Shown: in pieces, positions 1 through 8,283 of the stretch
Position numbering within the stretch: the first letter of the stretch is position 1
How the letters are laid out: each line of letters begins with the position of its first letter
Source: Prochlorococcus sp. AG-432-D11
GTDB lineage: Bacteria > Cyanobacteriota > Cyanobacteriia > PCC-6307 > Cyanobiaceae
Direction of reading: 5' to 3'
DNA length: 55,177 bases
NCBI GenBank assembly: GCA_003212885.1
Contig: QCOP01000003.1
Span: forward strand, 1-55,177
Notes under the pieces: model-generated
Seen by the model: only the letters and a program-made list of their open reading frames with translations
Database searches by the model: none
Told to the model about the DNA's origin: nothing
Made by a program: the position numbers and the translations under genes

Positions 1-689
1 GTTTAGTGGAAAGTAGAAAAGATTTGGATTTCGCCTGGGAGCTTGCTATTGATAAATCACGGGGAGATTCAAAAAAAATTATTATTGAAGAATTTGTTAA
101 ATTTGATTTAGAGATTACTTTATTAACAATTAAACAATCTAGTGGAATCACACTATTCTGTGATCCAATAGGTCATGAGCAAAAAGATGGTGATTATCAA
201 TGTAGCTGGCAGCCAGCGGAGCTTAAGCATAGTGTTTTGCTAAAGGCACAACGTATTGCCTTATCTATCACAGATAATCTTGGTGGAGTAGGATTATTCG
301 GAGTAGAATTCTTTATTAAAGGTGAAGACGTTATTTTTTCCGAGCTATCACCTAGGCCACATGATACTGGACTGGTAACATTAATCAGCCAAAATCTCAA
401 TGAATTTGAATTACATCTTCGTGCTATTTTAGAAATGCCTATCCCTGAAATAACTTGTGTAAAGCCCTCAGCTAGTAGAGTCATTTTATCTACTAAAAGT
501 TATAAAGAATTTCGGTTTAAAGGATTAGAGAAAGCTCTAAGTCAACCAGGAACAAACATATATATTTTTGGTAAACCAAGTGCAAGTGAGGGCCGAAGAA
601 TGGGAGTTGCTGTTGCCAAAGCTGAAACGATAGAAGAAGCTAGGAAGAAAGCTGATGCCTCCGCTGAATCAGTACAATTAATAAATTGA
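1..689 (+). CDS. purT: Formate-dependent phosphoribosylglycinamide formyltransferase (PurT), 3' part
   Basis: This is the C-terminal part of an ATP-grasp enzyme that formylates GAR with formate and ATP in de novo purine synthesis. The reading frame is open to the left edge, so the true start lies outside the window; the GTG at base 6 given by the ORF track is internal. Visible PurT features are the ATP-grasp metal/substrate segment GLFGVEFFIKGEDVIFSELSPRPHDTG and the C-terminal domain with FGKPSASEGRRMGVAVA. The last ~70 residues match the usual PurT C-terminal subdomain in layout. purD and purC lie elsewhere in this window but are not linked to it. Identification is secure; only the N-terminus is missing. 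Confidence 0.93.
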   Translation, partial: LVESRKDLDFAWELAIDKSRGDSKKIIIEEFVKFDLEITLLTIKQSSGITLFCDPIGHEQKDGDYQCSWQPAELKHSVLLKAQRIALSITDNLGGVGLFGVEFFIKGEDVIFSELSPRPHDTGLVTLISQNLNEFELHLRAILEMPIPEITCVKPSASRVILSTKSYKEFRFKGLEKALSQPGTNIYIFGKPSASEGRRMGVAVAKAETIEEARKKADASAESVQLIN

Positions 690-838
690 TTAGGAACTTG
701 TTTTTTTATGATTAAAGACTTACTTCAAGATAGAGTTCTTATTCTTTATCCTCGTTTATATCAAGCTATCGTGAATGATCATTTCTAAGAAAAAAATTAC
801 TTTTTTGATCGATAAATTTTATTGTGAGGGTATAACTT

Positions 839-2767
839 ATGTTGCTTAGTCTTATTAATGCCTCAAAAGACTTTGGTATAAAAAATCTTTTTACGAGCTT
901 AGACCTTCATATCAAGGACAATGAAAGATTGGGTTTAATTGGTCCAAATGGATCTGGAAAGTCTACGCTTCTTAAAGTTCTTTCAGGCGATGAACCTTTA
1001 TTGGAAGGAGAAAGAAAATGTTCGGGGTCTATGAGAATATCTTTAGTTGGGCAAGAAAGAGCTTTCGATAGTGAAAAAACTATTTTAGAGGAGGTTCTTG
1101 ATGGATGTGGAGAAAAAAGGAAGCTATTACTGAACTTCAGTGCTTTGAGTAGAAAAATATATGATAACCCCAATGATGACAAGCTTTTAAAGCAACTTGG
1201 TCAAGCGAGTGAACTTATGGACGCTTCTGGAGCCTGGAATTTGGAGCAGCAATGTCAGGAGATTTTGAGAAGACTTGGGATTAAAGAATTAGACAAACCA
1301 GTGAGATGCCTGTCTGGTGGTTATCGGAAAAGAGTTCAACTGGCTTCTGCTCTTGTATCTCAACCTGATCTTTTACTGCTTGATGAGCCTACTAATCATT
1401 TAGATGCTTCAGCTGTGGAATGGCTTCAAAAGTGGCTAGATAATTATAAAGGAGCCCTTGTTATTATTACTCATGATAGGTATGTACTTGACCGTATTAC
1501 CAATAAGATGCTTGAAATAAATAATGGAAAAGCTCGTGAATATTTGGGTAATTATAGGGAATTTCTTCAGCAAAAAGTTGAACAAGAACAAGTGGACTTA
1601 TCAAAAAAAAAGAAATTTCAAAGTCTATTAAAAAAGGAATTATCTTGGTTAAAAAAAGGTCCTAAAGCTAGAAGTACTAAACAGAAAGCGCGTATTCAAA
1701 GGATTGTAGAGATGCAAGAAAGTGATAACGTTGAAGTTCAAGGAAGACTTCAAATAGCTTCATTGAATCGCAGAATAGGAAAAATAGCGATTGAGGCAGA
1801 CTCTGTTGGCTTGGTGAGTAATGATGACGAAAAGAGGTTGATACTTCTAGATGACTTTACTTATAGCTTCAGTTCAGAAGATCGAGTAGGAATTATTGGC
1901 CCAAATGGTAGTGGAAAGTCAACTCTTTTAGACGTAATAGCTGGTAGAAGATCTCCAAATAGTGGCAGTATTAAAATTGGTGAGACAGTTCATATTGGAT
2001 ATCTAGATCAACATACAAATGATTTAACTTCTGGGAGTGGATTAACCCGCAAAGTTATTGAATATGTAGAAGAAGTTGCCACCATAATTGATCATGGAGG
2101 GAAACAAATTACAGCCTCTCAACTTTTAGAGAAATTTCTCTTTTCACCTGGTCAGCAGCATAGTCCTTTATCAAAGCTTTCAGGAGGAGAGAAAAGAAGG
2201 CTTGCTCTTTGCAGAATGTTAATACAAGCTCCTAATATTTTGTTACTTGATGAGCCCACTAATGATTTAGACTTGAAAACTCTTTGTGTACTTGAAGAAT
2301 TTCTTGACGATTTTAAAGGTTGTGTAGTTGTCGTTTCACATGACCGTTACTTTCTTGATAGAACTATTGACCGAGTTTTTAACTTTGAGAATGGTAAATT
2401 GATTCGCTATGAAGGGAATTATAGTCGTTTTTTGGAGTTGAAAACATTAAATGAATTGAATAATAATAATAATAATAATAATACAAGTAGAAAGAATAAG
2501 AGTAATAAAACTATAAGTACAAGGGAGGAGAATAAAGATAAAAAAGGTAATAATAAGCCAAGAAAATTATCATACAAAGAGTCACTTGAGTTAAATGATT
2601 TAGAAAATCAAATACCTTTATTAGAAAGGAATAAGCAAAATATAGAACAAAAAATAATAAAAAGTGAAGGCGATATTAATGAGCTTAGTTTTGAACTTTC
2701 TTCAATAATTGAAGCTATTCAAAATGCTGAAGATAGATGGCTTGAATTAAGTGATATTTCTGGATAA
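839..2767 (+). CDS. ABC-F family ATPase (Uup/EttA type)
   Basis: A soluble twin-ATPase protein of the ABC-F family, which has no membrane domain and acts on ribosomes or translation. Walker A motifs GPNGSGKST occur near residues 35 and 354. Signature motifs LSGGYRKRVQLA and LSGGEKRRLALC are each followed by a Walker B ending LLLDEPTNHLD or LLLDEPTNDLD. The ~80-residue charged linker between domains is typical. After domain 2 there is a low-complexity Asn run encoded by eight AAT codons, then a charged coiled-coil tail of about 70 residues like the Uup C-terminal domain. The Uup subtype is inferred from this tail. It appears monocistronic, 149 bp after purT. Confidence 0.9.
   Translation: MLLSLINASKDFGIKNLFTSLDLHIKDNERLGLIGPNGSGKSTLLKVLSGDEPLLEGERKCSGSMRISLVGQERAFDSEKTILEEVLDGCGEKRKLLLNFSALSRKIYDNPNDDKLLKQLGQASELMDASGAWNLEQQCQEILRRLGIKELDKPVRCLSGGYRKRVQLASALVSQPDLLLLDEPTNHLDASAVEWLQKWLDNYKGALVIITHDRYVLDRITNKMLEINNGKAREYLGNYREFLQQKVEQEQVDLSKKKKFQSLLKKELSWLKKGPKARSTKQKARIQRIVEMQESDNVEVQGRLQIASLNRRIGKIAIEADSVGLVSNDDEKRLILLDDFTYSFSSEDRVGIIGPNGSGKSTLLDVIAGRRSPNSGSIKIGETVHIGYLDQHTNDLTSGSGLTRKVIEYVEEVATIIDHGGKQITASQLLEKFLFSPGQQHSPLSKLSGGEKRRLALCRMLIQAPNILLLDEPTNDLDLKTLCVLEEFLDDFKGCVVVVSHDRYFLDRTIDRVFNFENGKLIRYEGNYSRFLELKTLNELNNNNNNNNTSRKNKSNKTISTREENKDKKGNNKPRKLSYKESLELNDLENQIPLLERNKQNIEQKIIKSEGDINELSFELSSIIEAIQNAEDRWLELSDISG
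2459..2482 (+). repeat. (AAT)8 trinucleotide microsatellite inside the ABC-F gene
   Basis: Eight perfect AAT units in frame encode eight consecutive Asn in the linker between the second ATPase domain and the C-terminal coiled coil. Unit gain or loss would keep the frame. Seen directly in the sequence. Confidence 0.95.
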
Positions 2768-3181
2768 ATTAAGAAATTCTTTTCATTGGATCACTAAAAG
2801 ATACTAAGAAAATTGACTCTCTTGATGAATATCCATCTAAAAGAACAATTACAGGAACCAATGTAGTTCTTCCATTGCTTTTACTTGGCTTAGTTAGAAT
2901 TATTTTCGTCACTTTAATGGAAGAATGAGCACTCCCTTCTCTCATATTAATTTTTTTAATGCAATCATTGCTCTATATCTGATTGGATATCAGCTGACCA
3001 TCTGTATGAATTGGAGTTGGATTCCTATGAACAAAGAGGATTATGAGATCCCTTATAATGGAAGATTTAAAAAATTATTTTTACAATGAGAGGCTAGGCT
3101 TTCGCTCAGGCAGACTAAACATAACTTGACTTGATCAGTAATAATGCTAGAAGTCTCAGGGGTGACAATCTCTTTTTTATA
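2768..3181. other. Intergenic stretch, possible gene remnant
   Basis: No gene with a usable start was found. A start-less open frame at 2773-2928 ends in a hydrophobic segment (VVLPLLLLGLVRIIFV) and very short frames follow at about 2.95-3.09 kb. These may be the decayed remains of a small membrane protein, but nothing can be named. Confidence 0.4.
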
Positions 3182-3409
3182 ATGACTAGTAAAGAATCTG
3201 CAGAGGAAAGAAAGCTTCGTTTTCAAAGCATGACTAGTTACGAGCGACAAGTTTTGCTTAGAAAGAAAATGAAGAGCGAAGGCTTGGAAGAAGGAAGTGG
3301 TGTTAAGCCTTTATCATCTTATAACCAAGAAGAAATACTGGAATTAATTGAAATCACTAGATGTATTCCTGGACTAAATACATTGCCCAAGGTTAATTCA
3401 GGCAATTAA
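3182..3409 (+). CDS. Small conserved-looking hypothetical protein (75 aa)
   Basis: The ORF track starts at 3131, but the ATG at 3182 gives a more natural soluble N-terminus, MTSKESAEERKLRFQSMTSYERQVLLRKKM. The first ~35 residues are strongly charged and probably helical; the C-terminal half (YNQEEILELIEITRCIPGLNTLP) is less polar. There is no signal peptide, membrane segment or metal motif. It stands alone in a sparsely coding stretch. I do not recognise the family; the composition and codon pattern look like a real small cyanobacterial protein. Confidence 0.6.
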   Translation: MTSKESAEERKLRFQSMTSYERQVLLRKKMKSEGLEEGSGVKPLSSYNQEEILELIEITRCIPGLNTLPKVNSGN

Positions 3410-4356
3410 TTCTAGAGCCTATTTGTTGAGAGATAGTTTTCTTCTAAGCTTGCAAAGAGTTAGTGAAGATAGAGCTTACTCTTTTAGATGTAGGCATCTT
3501 TCTTAAATAAGCTAAGCAAGCTCTTTTCTAAAATTGAAGCTTCTAAGAACCATTATCAGCAGCTGCTCCCGCCAAAATTTATTATTACTTAAGACTTTGA
3601 TCCCGCCGAATGTGCTGATACTGTGAAAAAATAATTTACAAAAGATCTAAAGCTTCTGATTGATTCCAAGTGTCTAAATTAATCCAGCCTCAAAGAGAAA
3701 AGGATACTCAAAAGGAAGATTTTGAGTATCAAATAAAAGAAGCCAACAAAGTTGCAAAAGAAACTTGCTTGGAGTATTACAAGCAAGCGCAAAAGAATTG
3801 GCTTTAGCTTTTTACTCTATTAGTTGATTCACAACAATGAGTTTTTTCTAACGAGATAAACAATTTATTTTGTTGAAATTTTTCATTTCTATCATTACCT
3901 TTATTGAATTTTATTGCTTTTAGAATCTATATTGTCTTGTCTATAGAGCTGTTTATAATTTTCAAAAAAAGTTTTATGTAGCTAAAACTTTTCTTCTATC
4001 CTTGAATATATTTATTTAAAAGTCCTCAATCGTTGGGTTGAAATAATTTTAAATAAGGTTGAGATGACAAAAGTTAGCTCTTTGTAATGTCTAATACGAT
4101 GGACAGAAGTGATTTAGAAAAAAGTGTTGTATAAATAGAGTTAAGAGGACCCCTTTTGAAAATGTCAGCCATAGCATTCCATAGTTGCTTATACCAAAAG
4201 ATTTCTGGAATAGAGATATAGATTTTTTGTGTAATCTGATTAGTTTCATTTAAATCAAGGAATTTAAATTAACCATAAAAGTTTATCATTTGATTTCTAT
4301 TTTTACAACACCAGACTTTTATTCAATATTAGGCTTCAATAAATAATATAATTTAA
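3410..4356. other. Long gene-poor stretch
   Basis: About 950 bp with no convincing gene apart from a weak 45-codon frame at 3670-3807. The sequence is very AT-rich with many stops in all frames. Two near-identical TCCCGCC words (about 3.57 and 3.60 kb) stand out against the AT background. This may be decayed coding DNA. Confidence 0.45.
3670..3807 (+). CDS. Possible small charged ORF (45 aa), GTG start
   Basis: Absent from the ORF track because of its length. It begins with GTG and encodes a highly charged, helix-prone peptide (QPQREKDTQKEDFEYQIKEA...LEYYKQAQKNWL). No ribosome binding site is obvious and no neighbour suggests a function. It could be a real small protein or the tail of a lost gene. 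Confidence 0.25.
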   Translation: MSKLIQPQREKDTQKEDFEYQIKEANKVAKETCLEYYKQAQKNWL

Positions 4357-5232
4357 AATGAATGGGATTTAGCTATTAGGTTTTTAGGATTACTTGCAGG
4401 ATTTGGAGCTGCATTATCGTGGACATATGCTTGTTTCCTTTGGAGAGGGCTGACAAGATCATTTTCTCCAGTTCAAATTAACTTATTAAAAAATGTCATT
4501 GCATTCGTAGTATTTTTACCATTTATCCTTGATGTTGATTTTATATTTAATTATAAGGATACTTTGCTATTGATCTTAAGTGGCTGTATTGGGATAGCTT
4601 TAGGTGACACATTTTACATCTCCGCTTTAAAACTTTTAGGCACACGTAAAACTCTTACTGTAGAAGCTTTGACGCCTATTATTGCAGGTTTTATAGGATT
4701 AATTTTTCTGCATGAGAGTCTTTCTATTAGAGCATGGATAGGAGTTGTGATAGTGTCATTTTCTCTGATAGTTATTATTCAGGAGAAAAATTTACCTGTA
4801 GAAGAGAGAATAACCTATAAAGGTTATATCTTTGCTTCTTTATCTGTGTTATGTGCAGTTTGTGCAGCAACTCTTTCAAGGATTGTGCTGATAAATTCTG
4901 AATTCAATCCGTTTCAAACAACTACTATTAGGCTGTTTGGAGCTATAGCAGTGCTTACTCCTTTTGTTAGAATTCCAATTAATAAATATAAGGATTTATT
5001 GTGCAAAAAGCTATATCCATTATTCTTTGCAACTTTGCTAGGGACTAATTTAGGGATATTATTACAACAATTTGTTTTCCAGATACTTCCTATAGCTATT
5101 GGTTGGACGCTCTTAAGTATTTCTCCTATTTTGTCATTATTTTTTGCAAAATGGGAGTCTGAGGAGCTTACCTTTAAAACCTATCTTTTTACATTTTCTA
5201 TGTTTTTTGGCATAATTTTAGTAGTTATATAG
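4357..5232 (+). CDS. DMT superfamily transporter (EamA type), 5' end probably frameshifted
   Basis: An inner-membrane transporter of the drug/metabolite family with about ten hydrophobic segments in two EamA halves; the substrate cannot be read from sequence. The ORF track begins at an internal TTG (4564), but the same frame is open and clearly coding back to 4357, giving RFLGLLAGFGAALSWTYACF, a typical first EamA helix, followed by the loop SPVQINLLKNVIAF. With this part the protein has the usual ~290 residues. No ATG, GTG or TTG exists in frame before 4564. The ATG at 4358 would join this frame if the GGG run at 4364-4366 had one more G, reading MNGDLAIRFLGLL. So this is either a single-base deletion (mutation or sequence error) or a rare start such as ATT at 4375. 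Confidence 0.75.
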   Translation, partial: NEWDLAIRFLGLLAGFGAALSWTYACFLWRGLTRSFSPVQINLLKNVIAFVVFLPFILDVDFIFNYKDTLLLILSGCIGIALGDTFYISALKLLGTRKTLTVEALTPIIAGFIGLIFLHESLSIRAWIGVVIVSFSLIVIIQEKNLPVEERITYKGYIFASLSVLCAVCAATLSRIVLINSEFNPFQTTTIRLFGAIAVLTPFVRIPINKYKDLLCKKLYPLFFATLLGTNLGILLQQFVFQILPIAIGWTLLSISPILSLFFAKWESEELTFKTYLFTFSMFFGIILVVI

Positions 5233-5298
5233 TCTTGTTACTTATCTCTATTAAATTTAAATTCTTAATAAAAAATGTATCATATTAGTTTGTTGAAG

Positions 5299-6186
5299 TT
5301 ATTTTTTTAGTGATCTTTTTATGACTGATATATCTTCATTTTGATATCCTTCAGCTATGAGTTGTTCTTCGAGTTTTTTTACTTTCGAGGTGATAGGTAG
5401 ATGTAGTCCTAGACTTTTGGCAGTATTTAAGGCAATCGATAAATCTTTGTTGTGAAGCCCAAGTTTAAACCCTAATGGATATTCGTCATCTAGCATAAAT
5501 TTGGAGCGGTTTGAGAGTGCCCATGAGCCAGCAGCTCCTTTTTGGAGTGCCTCTACTACTGTGTCCATTGGTAATTTTAATGCTTCTCCTAATGCAATAG
5601 CTTCTGCTACAGCTGCATAAGTTCCTGCAACTAGTATTTGGTTAAGAGCTTTCACTTCTTGGCCTTTACCAACTGTGCCAAAGGTATAAAAACTATTTCC
5701 TATTGTTTCGAGAATAAAAAATATTTTTTTTAAATCTTCATTGCTTGCACCTAGAAAAATTGTGAGAGTTCCCGCTTTTGCAGCTTCTGTTCCTCCAGTG
5801 ACTGGGGCATCGATATATTTAATTTTGAACTTTTGCAGTTTTTTCGAGAAAAGTTTGGCCTTCTTAGGACTAATTGTAGAAAAGTCAATTATAGTTGACC
5901 CTTTAGGCAGCCCATATTGCGCCCCTTGTGGGCCAAATAAAATTTCTTCTACTGCTTTACTATTGGTCACGCAAATAAGTAAAAACATGCAGCCATTACT
6001 AGCCTCTTTCGGATTCTCGCAATATTTTGCTGATTCTAATTTTTTTGTGTTATTCGGTCTTTTTTGACGTGTAAAAATTTTTAATTGAAATCCAGCTTCT
6101 ATCAAGTTGTTTGCAATAGGGCGCCCTAGAGCTCCTAATCCTATAAAACCCAAGGATGTTTTTGTATTTAGATCGTTTGGTGACAT
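5299..6186 (-). CDS. NAD(P)-dependent 3-hydroxyisobutyrate dehydrogenase-like oxidoreductase
   Basis: A 295-residue member of the beta-hydroxyacid dehydrogenase family (3-hydroxyisobutyrate dehydrogenase, tartronate semialdehyde reductase, GLYR-type succinic semialdehyde reductase). The N-terminal Rossmann motif is GFIGLGALGRPIANNL, residues 13-28. The substrate loop IDAPVTGGTEAAKAGTL matches the family signature, and the catalytic lysine lies in GKGQEVKALNQILVAG. The C-terminal helical domain ends in KDLSIALNTAKSLGLHLPI. The exact substrate is not determinable from sequence. It starts at ATG and ends 66 bp from the DMT transporter, convergently. Confidence 0.87.
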   Translation of the reverse strand: MSPNDLNTKTSLGFIGLGALGRPIANNLIEAGFQLKIFTRQKRPNNTKKLESAKYCENPKEASNGCMFLLICVTNSKAVEEILFGPQGAQYGLPKGSTIIDFSTISPKKAKLFSKKLQKFKIKYIDAPVTGGTEAAKAGTLTIFLGASNEDLKKIFFILETIGNSFYTFGTVGKGQEVKALNQILVAGTYAAVAEAIALGEALKLPMDTVVEALQKGAAGSWALSNRSKFMLDDEYPLGFKLGLHNKDLSIALNTAKSLGLHLPITSKVKKLEEQLIAEGYQNEDISVIKRSLKK

Positions 6187-6542
6187 TTATTATCGTTAAA
6201 AAATTATTTTCTGCTTTCTAAAATATAGCCACTTATCCTCATTGCTCATGGAATTGTTTTATAGTGATTGTAATGAGATTCATGAGAATGAAGATTGAAA
6301 TAAAATTTCAGACCAACTAAATAATTAAATATTGTTTTGCTTGTCCTTCCTTCAGACAAATCTTTGAATTCAAGAATGATTAAATTTGATATTCATCTAG
6401 ATCACCTTTCTTGATAGAAAAAGGTATCATTTATGTTTTTGAGAATTTTGTGTATTTGTTCTAACAGTCTTGAAACTGTACTCACATGACTAGCACCAAA
6501 GGAGTTTTTTGAGCTATAAAGGATCTCGATTTAGATTTTCCA
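6187..6542. other. Divergent intergenic region, no gene seen
   Basis: A 356-bp AT-rich spacer between divergent genes. Only very short frames with ATG are present. It should hold the promoters of both neighbours, but I cannot assign boxes with confidence. Confidence 0.5.
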
Positions 6543-6836
6543 ATGCAGTCAGAAGTTAACTTCCCAAAAGTAAGTTTTCAGGAAAAAATTAAAAATTTTA
6601 GTGATAGTAGGTGGAATAAGCTGAGTGATCGCCAAAAGATTTACGCAAAAAAGGCTTGGAGTGTAATTACCTACAAATGGCGATGGCAGATAGCTATGAA
6701 TGTTCCATACTTAACAATTTTTCTATTAGACAGAACTATCCCTGCAGTTCATCAATTTGATATGGCTGTGTTGGCATCAGTGACTTCGAAGCTACCTATT
6801 CCATCTTTTTTGTCTTCATTGATTGGGATTAGCTAA
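6543..6836 (+). CDS. Hypothetical protein with one hydrophobic segment (97 aa)
   Basis: A small basic protein. The first ~55 residues are charged and helical (KIKNFSDSRWNKLSDRQKIYAKKAWSV). A Trp/Tyr-rich patch (YKWRWQIAMNVPYLTIFLLD) follows, and then a hydrophobic tail ending SLIGIS. It may sit on the membrane surface. The pattern resembles a small cyanobacterial protein family of unknown role. It starts at ATG. No operon partner is apparent. Confidence 0.7.
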   Translation: MQSEVNFPKVSFQEKIKNFSDSRWNKLSDRQKIYAKKAWSVITYKWRWQIAMNVPYLTIFLLDRTIPAVHQFDMAVLASVTSKLPIPSFLSSLIGIS

Positions 6837-6952
6837 TTTCTAAGATTCACTTAAGTAACGTTTTGAAAATAACTCGGTTCAAATTTTTGTTTTGAATACC
6901 TTTTTTGTTTTCTTGAGATAAATATAGTGTGTTTCATATTTTTAATTAGTTT

Positions 6953-7357
6953 CTATGATTTATTACTAAAAAAGTTTAAGGGTAATGGACCAAAGGTATT
7001 GGCAACGTTTGGTTCTTGATCATATTTACAGCTAATTAAAATACCTTCTCCTAAACCATTTTCCTTTCGAATATAAACGTCTCCAGTTTTTTGGTTAGCT
7101 TTAAGAAAGACATGGTCATCGATATCAGTATTTTGGGTAACTTGCATGTTTGACCAGAAGAAGTGACTTTCCATTTCTTTTAAAACTAATGTTGCCTCTT
7201 TTGCCGATGGAGCCATGATTCCTATCGTGAACCAGTCAGCACCATTTATATACCAGTTAAGTTCTTTTAGTAATGTCTCCTCTTGATTACTATCCAAAAC
7301 TGGCGCTGAAAGCATGTTTTTGAGATCATCTAATGAATTTACTCTTGGATCATTCAT
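6953..7357 (-). CDS. DUF1824-like cyanobacterial protein (134 aa)
   Basis: A soluble protein with the layout I associate with the cyanobacterial DUF1824 family: a helical N-terminus, the core ELNWYINGADWFTIGIMAPS, then KEATLVLKEMESHF and a beta-rich C-terminus (TGDVYIRKENGLGEGILISC). Function is unknown. It starts at ATG and is divergent from the SDR gene, with only 70 bp between starts, so the two promoters share this spacer. The family assignment is from memory of the pattern and is moderate. Confidence 0.7.
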   Translation of the reverse strand: MNDPRVNSLDDLKNMLSAPVLDSNQEETLLKELNWYINGADWFTIGIMAPSAKEATLVLKEMESHFFWSNMQVTQNTDIDDHVFLKANQKTGDVYIRKENGLGEGILISCKYDQEPNVANTFGPLPLNFFSNKS

Positions 7358-7427
7358 TTCCTTAGAACAAAATTATTTATTAATTGTCATCTTAAATTGC
7401 AAGTAGTGGACTAATATTTATTAACTA

Positions 7428-8108
7428 TTGGCAAATCTTATTTTGACTACTTATTTGATTACAGGTTCAAATCGAGGAATTGGTCTTGAATATTGTAGGC
7501 AATTGAATGAAAGAGGAGAGAAGGTGATTGCAACATGTAGGTCTACCTCAGAGGAATTGGATGATATTGGTGTAAGAGTTGAGGAAGGGGTAGATGTTGC
7601 ATCTGGAGAATCTGTATTAAGCTTGAAAGAGAAATTGAAAGGAATTCGTATAGATGTTTTGATTCATAATGCAGGAATAGCTGAATTTAATTCGCTTTCA
7701 AATTTGGATCCTGAAAGTGTCATGCGGCAGTTCCAGGTAAATGCTTTAAGCCCATTGTGCTTTACTCAGGCATTGATAGGTAATCTTGGTCAAGGATCCA
7801 AAATTGCTTTAATGAGTAGTCGTATGGGCTCAATTGATGACAATACTTCTGGCAGCTCTTATGGATATAGGATGTCTAAAGTTGCTCTTTGTATGGTAGG
7901 CAAGTCTTTGTCAATTGATTTAAAGACTAAAGGGATTTCTGTAGTCGTTTTGCATCCTGGATTGGTTCGTACTCGTATGACGCGCTTTGTCGAAAATGGT
8001 ATTACAACAGAACAATCAGTTAAGGGTTTGATTGCAAGGATCGATTCATTAAAGTTAGATAATACGGGCCAATTTTTGCATTCTAATGGACAAACTTTGC
8101 CATGGTAG
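7428..8108 (+). CDS. Short-chain dehydrogenase/reductase (C-factor-like)
   Basis: A 226-residue NAD(P)(H)-dependent SDR. The cofactor motif is TGSNRGIGLEY near residue 13. The NAG motif appears as IHNAGIAEF. The active site has Ser in ALMSSRMGS and Tyr-Lys in SYGYRMSKVALC. The C-terminal PGLVRTRM loop is typical. Length and the missing C-terminal extension resemble the C-factor/CsgA-like SDRs. The substrate is unknown. The start is TTG at 7428; a later in-frame TTG would remove only five residues. Confidence 0.88.
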   Translation: MANLILTTYLITGSNRGIGLEYCRQLNERGEKVIATCRSTSEELDDIGVRVEEGVDVASGESVLSLKEKLKGIRIDVLIHNAGIAEFNSLSNLDPESVMRQFQVNALSPLCFTQALIGNLGQGSKIALMSSRMGSIDDNTSGSSYGYRMSKVALCMVGKSLSIDLKTKGISVVVLHPGLVRTRMTRFVENGITTEQSVKGLIARIDSLKLDNTGQFLHSNGQTLPW

Positions 8109-8283
8109 ACAGTTTTTATTAACTGCAAGTATCCTCTAATGAGTTGTACTTATTAAAGACTTCTTTGATTCTACATAATAGAAAATGTAAAGCTCATTAT
8201 TAGATTCTTTTAGTTTTTCTAGACTTTTTCTTTTGTTTCAATAGGATTTCGAAGTATGTTTAGTAGTATTTTCTCTATCAATT

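Noticed and set aside
2773-2928. Open frame ending in a hydrophobic helix (VVLPLLLLGLVRIIFV)
   Set aside because: No ATG, GTG or early TTG is available and no ribosome site is visible; kept only as a possible remnant.
3560-3612. Duplicated TCCCGCC words, possible regulatory repeat or CRISPR-like unit
   Set aside because: Only two copies with no regular spacing or flanking repeat; no array structure is present anywhere in the window.
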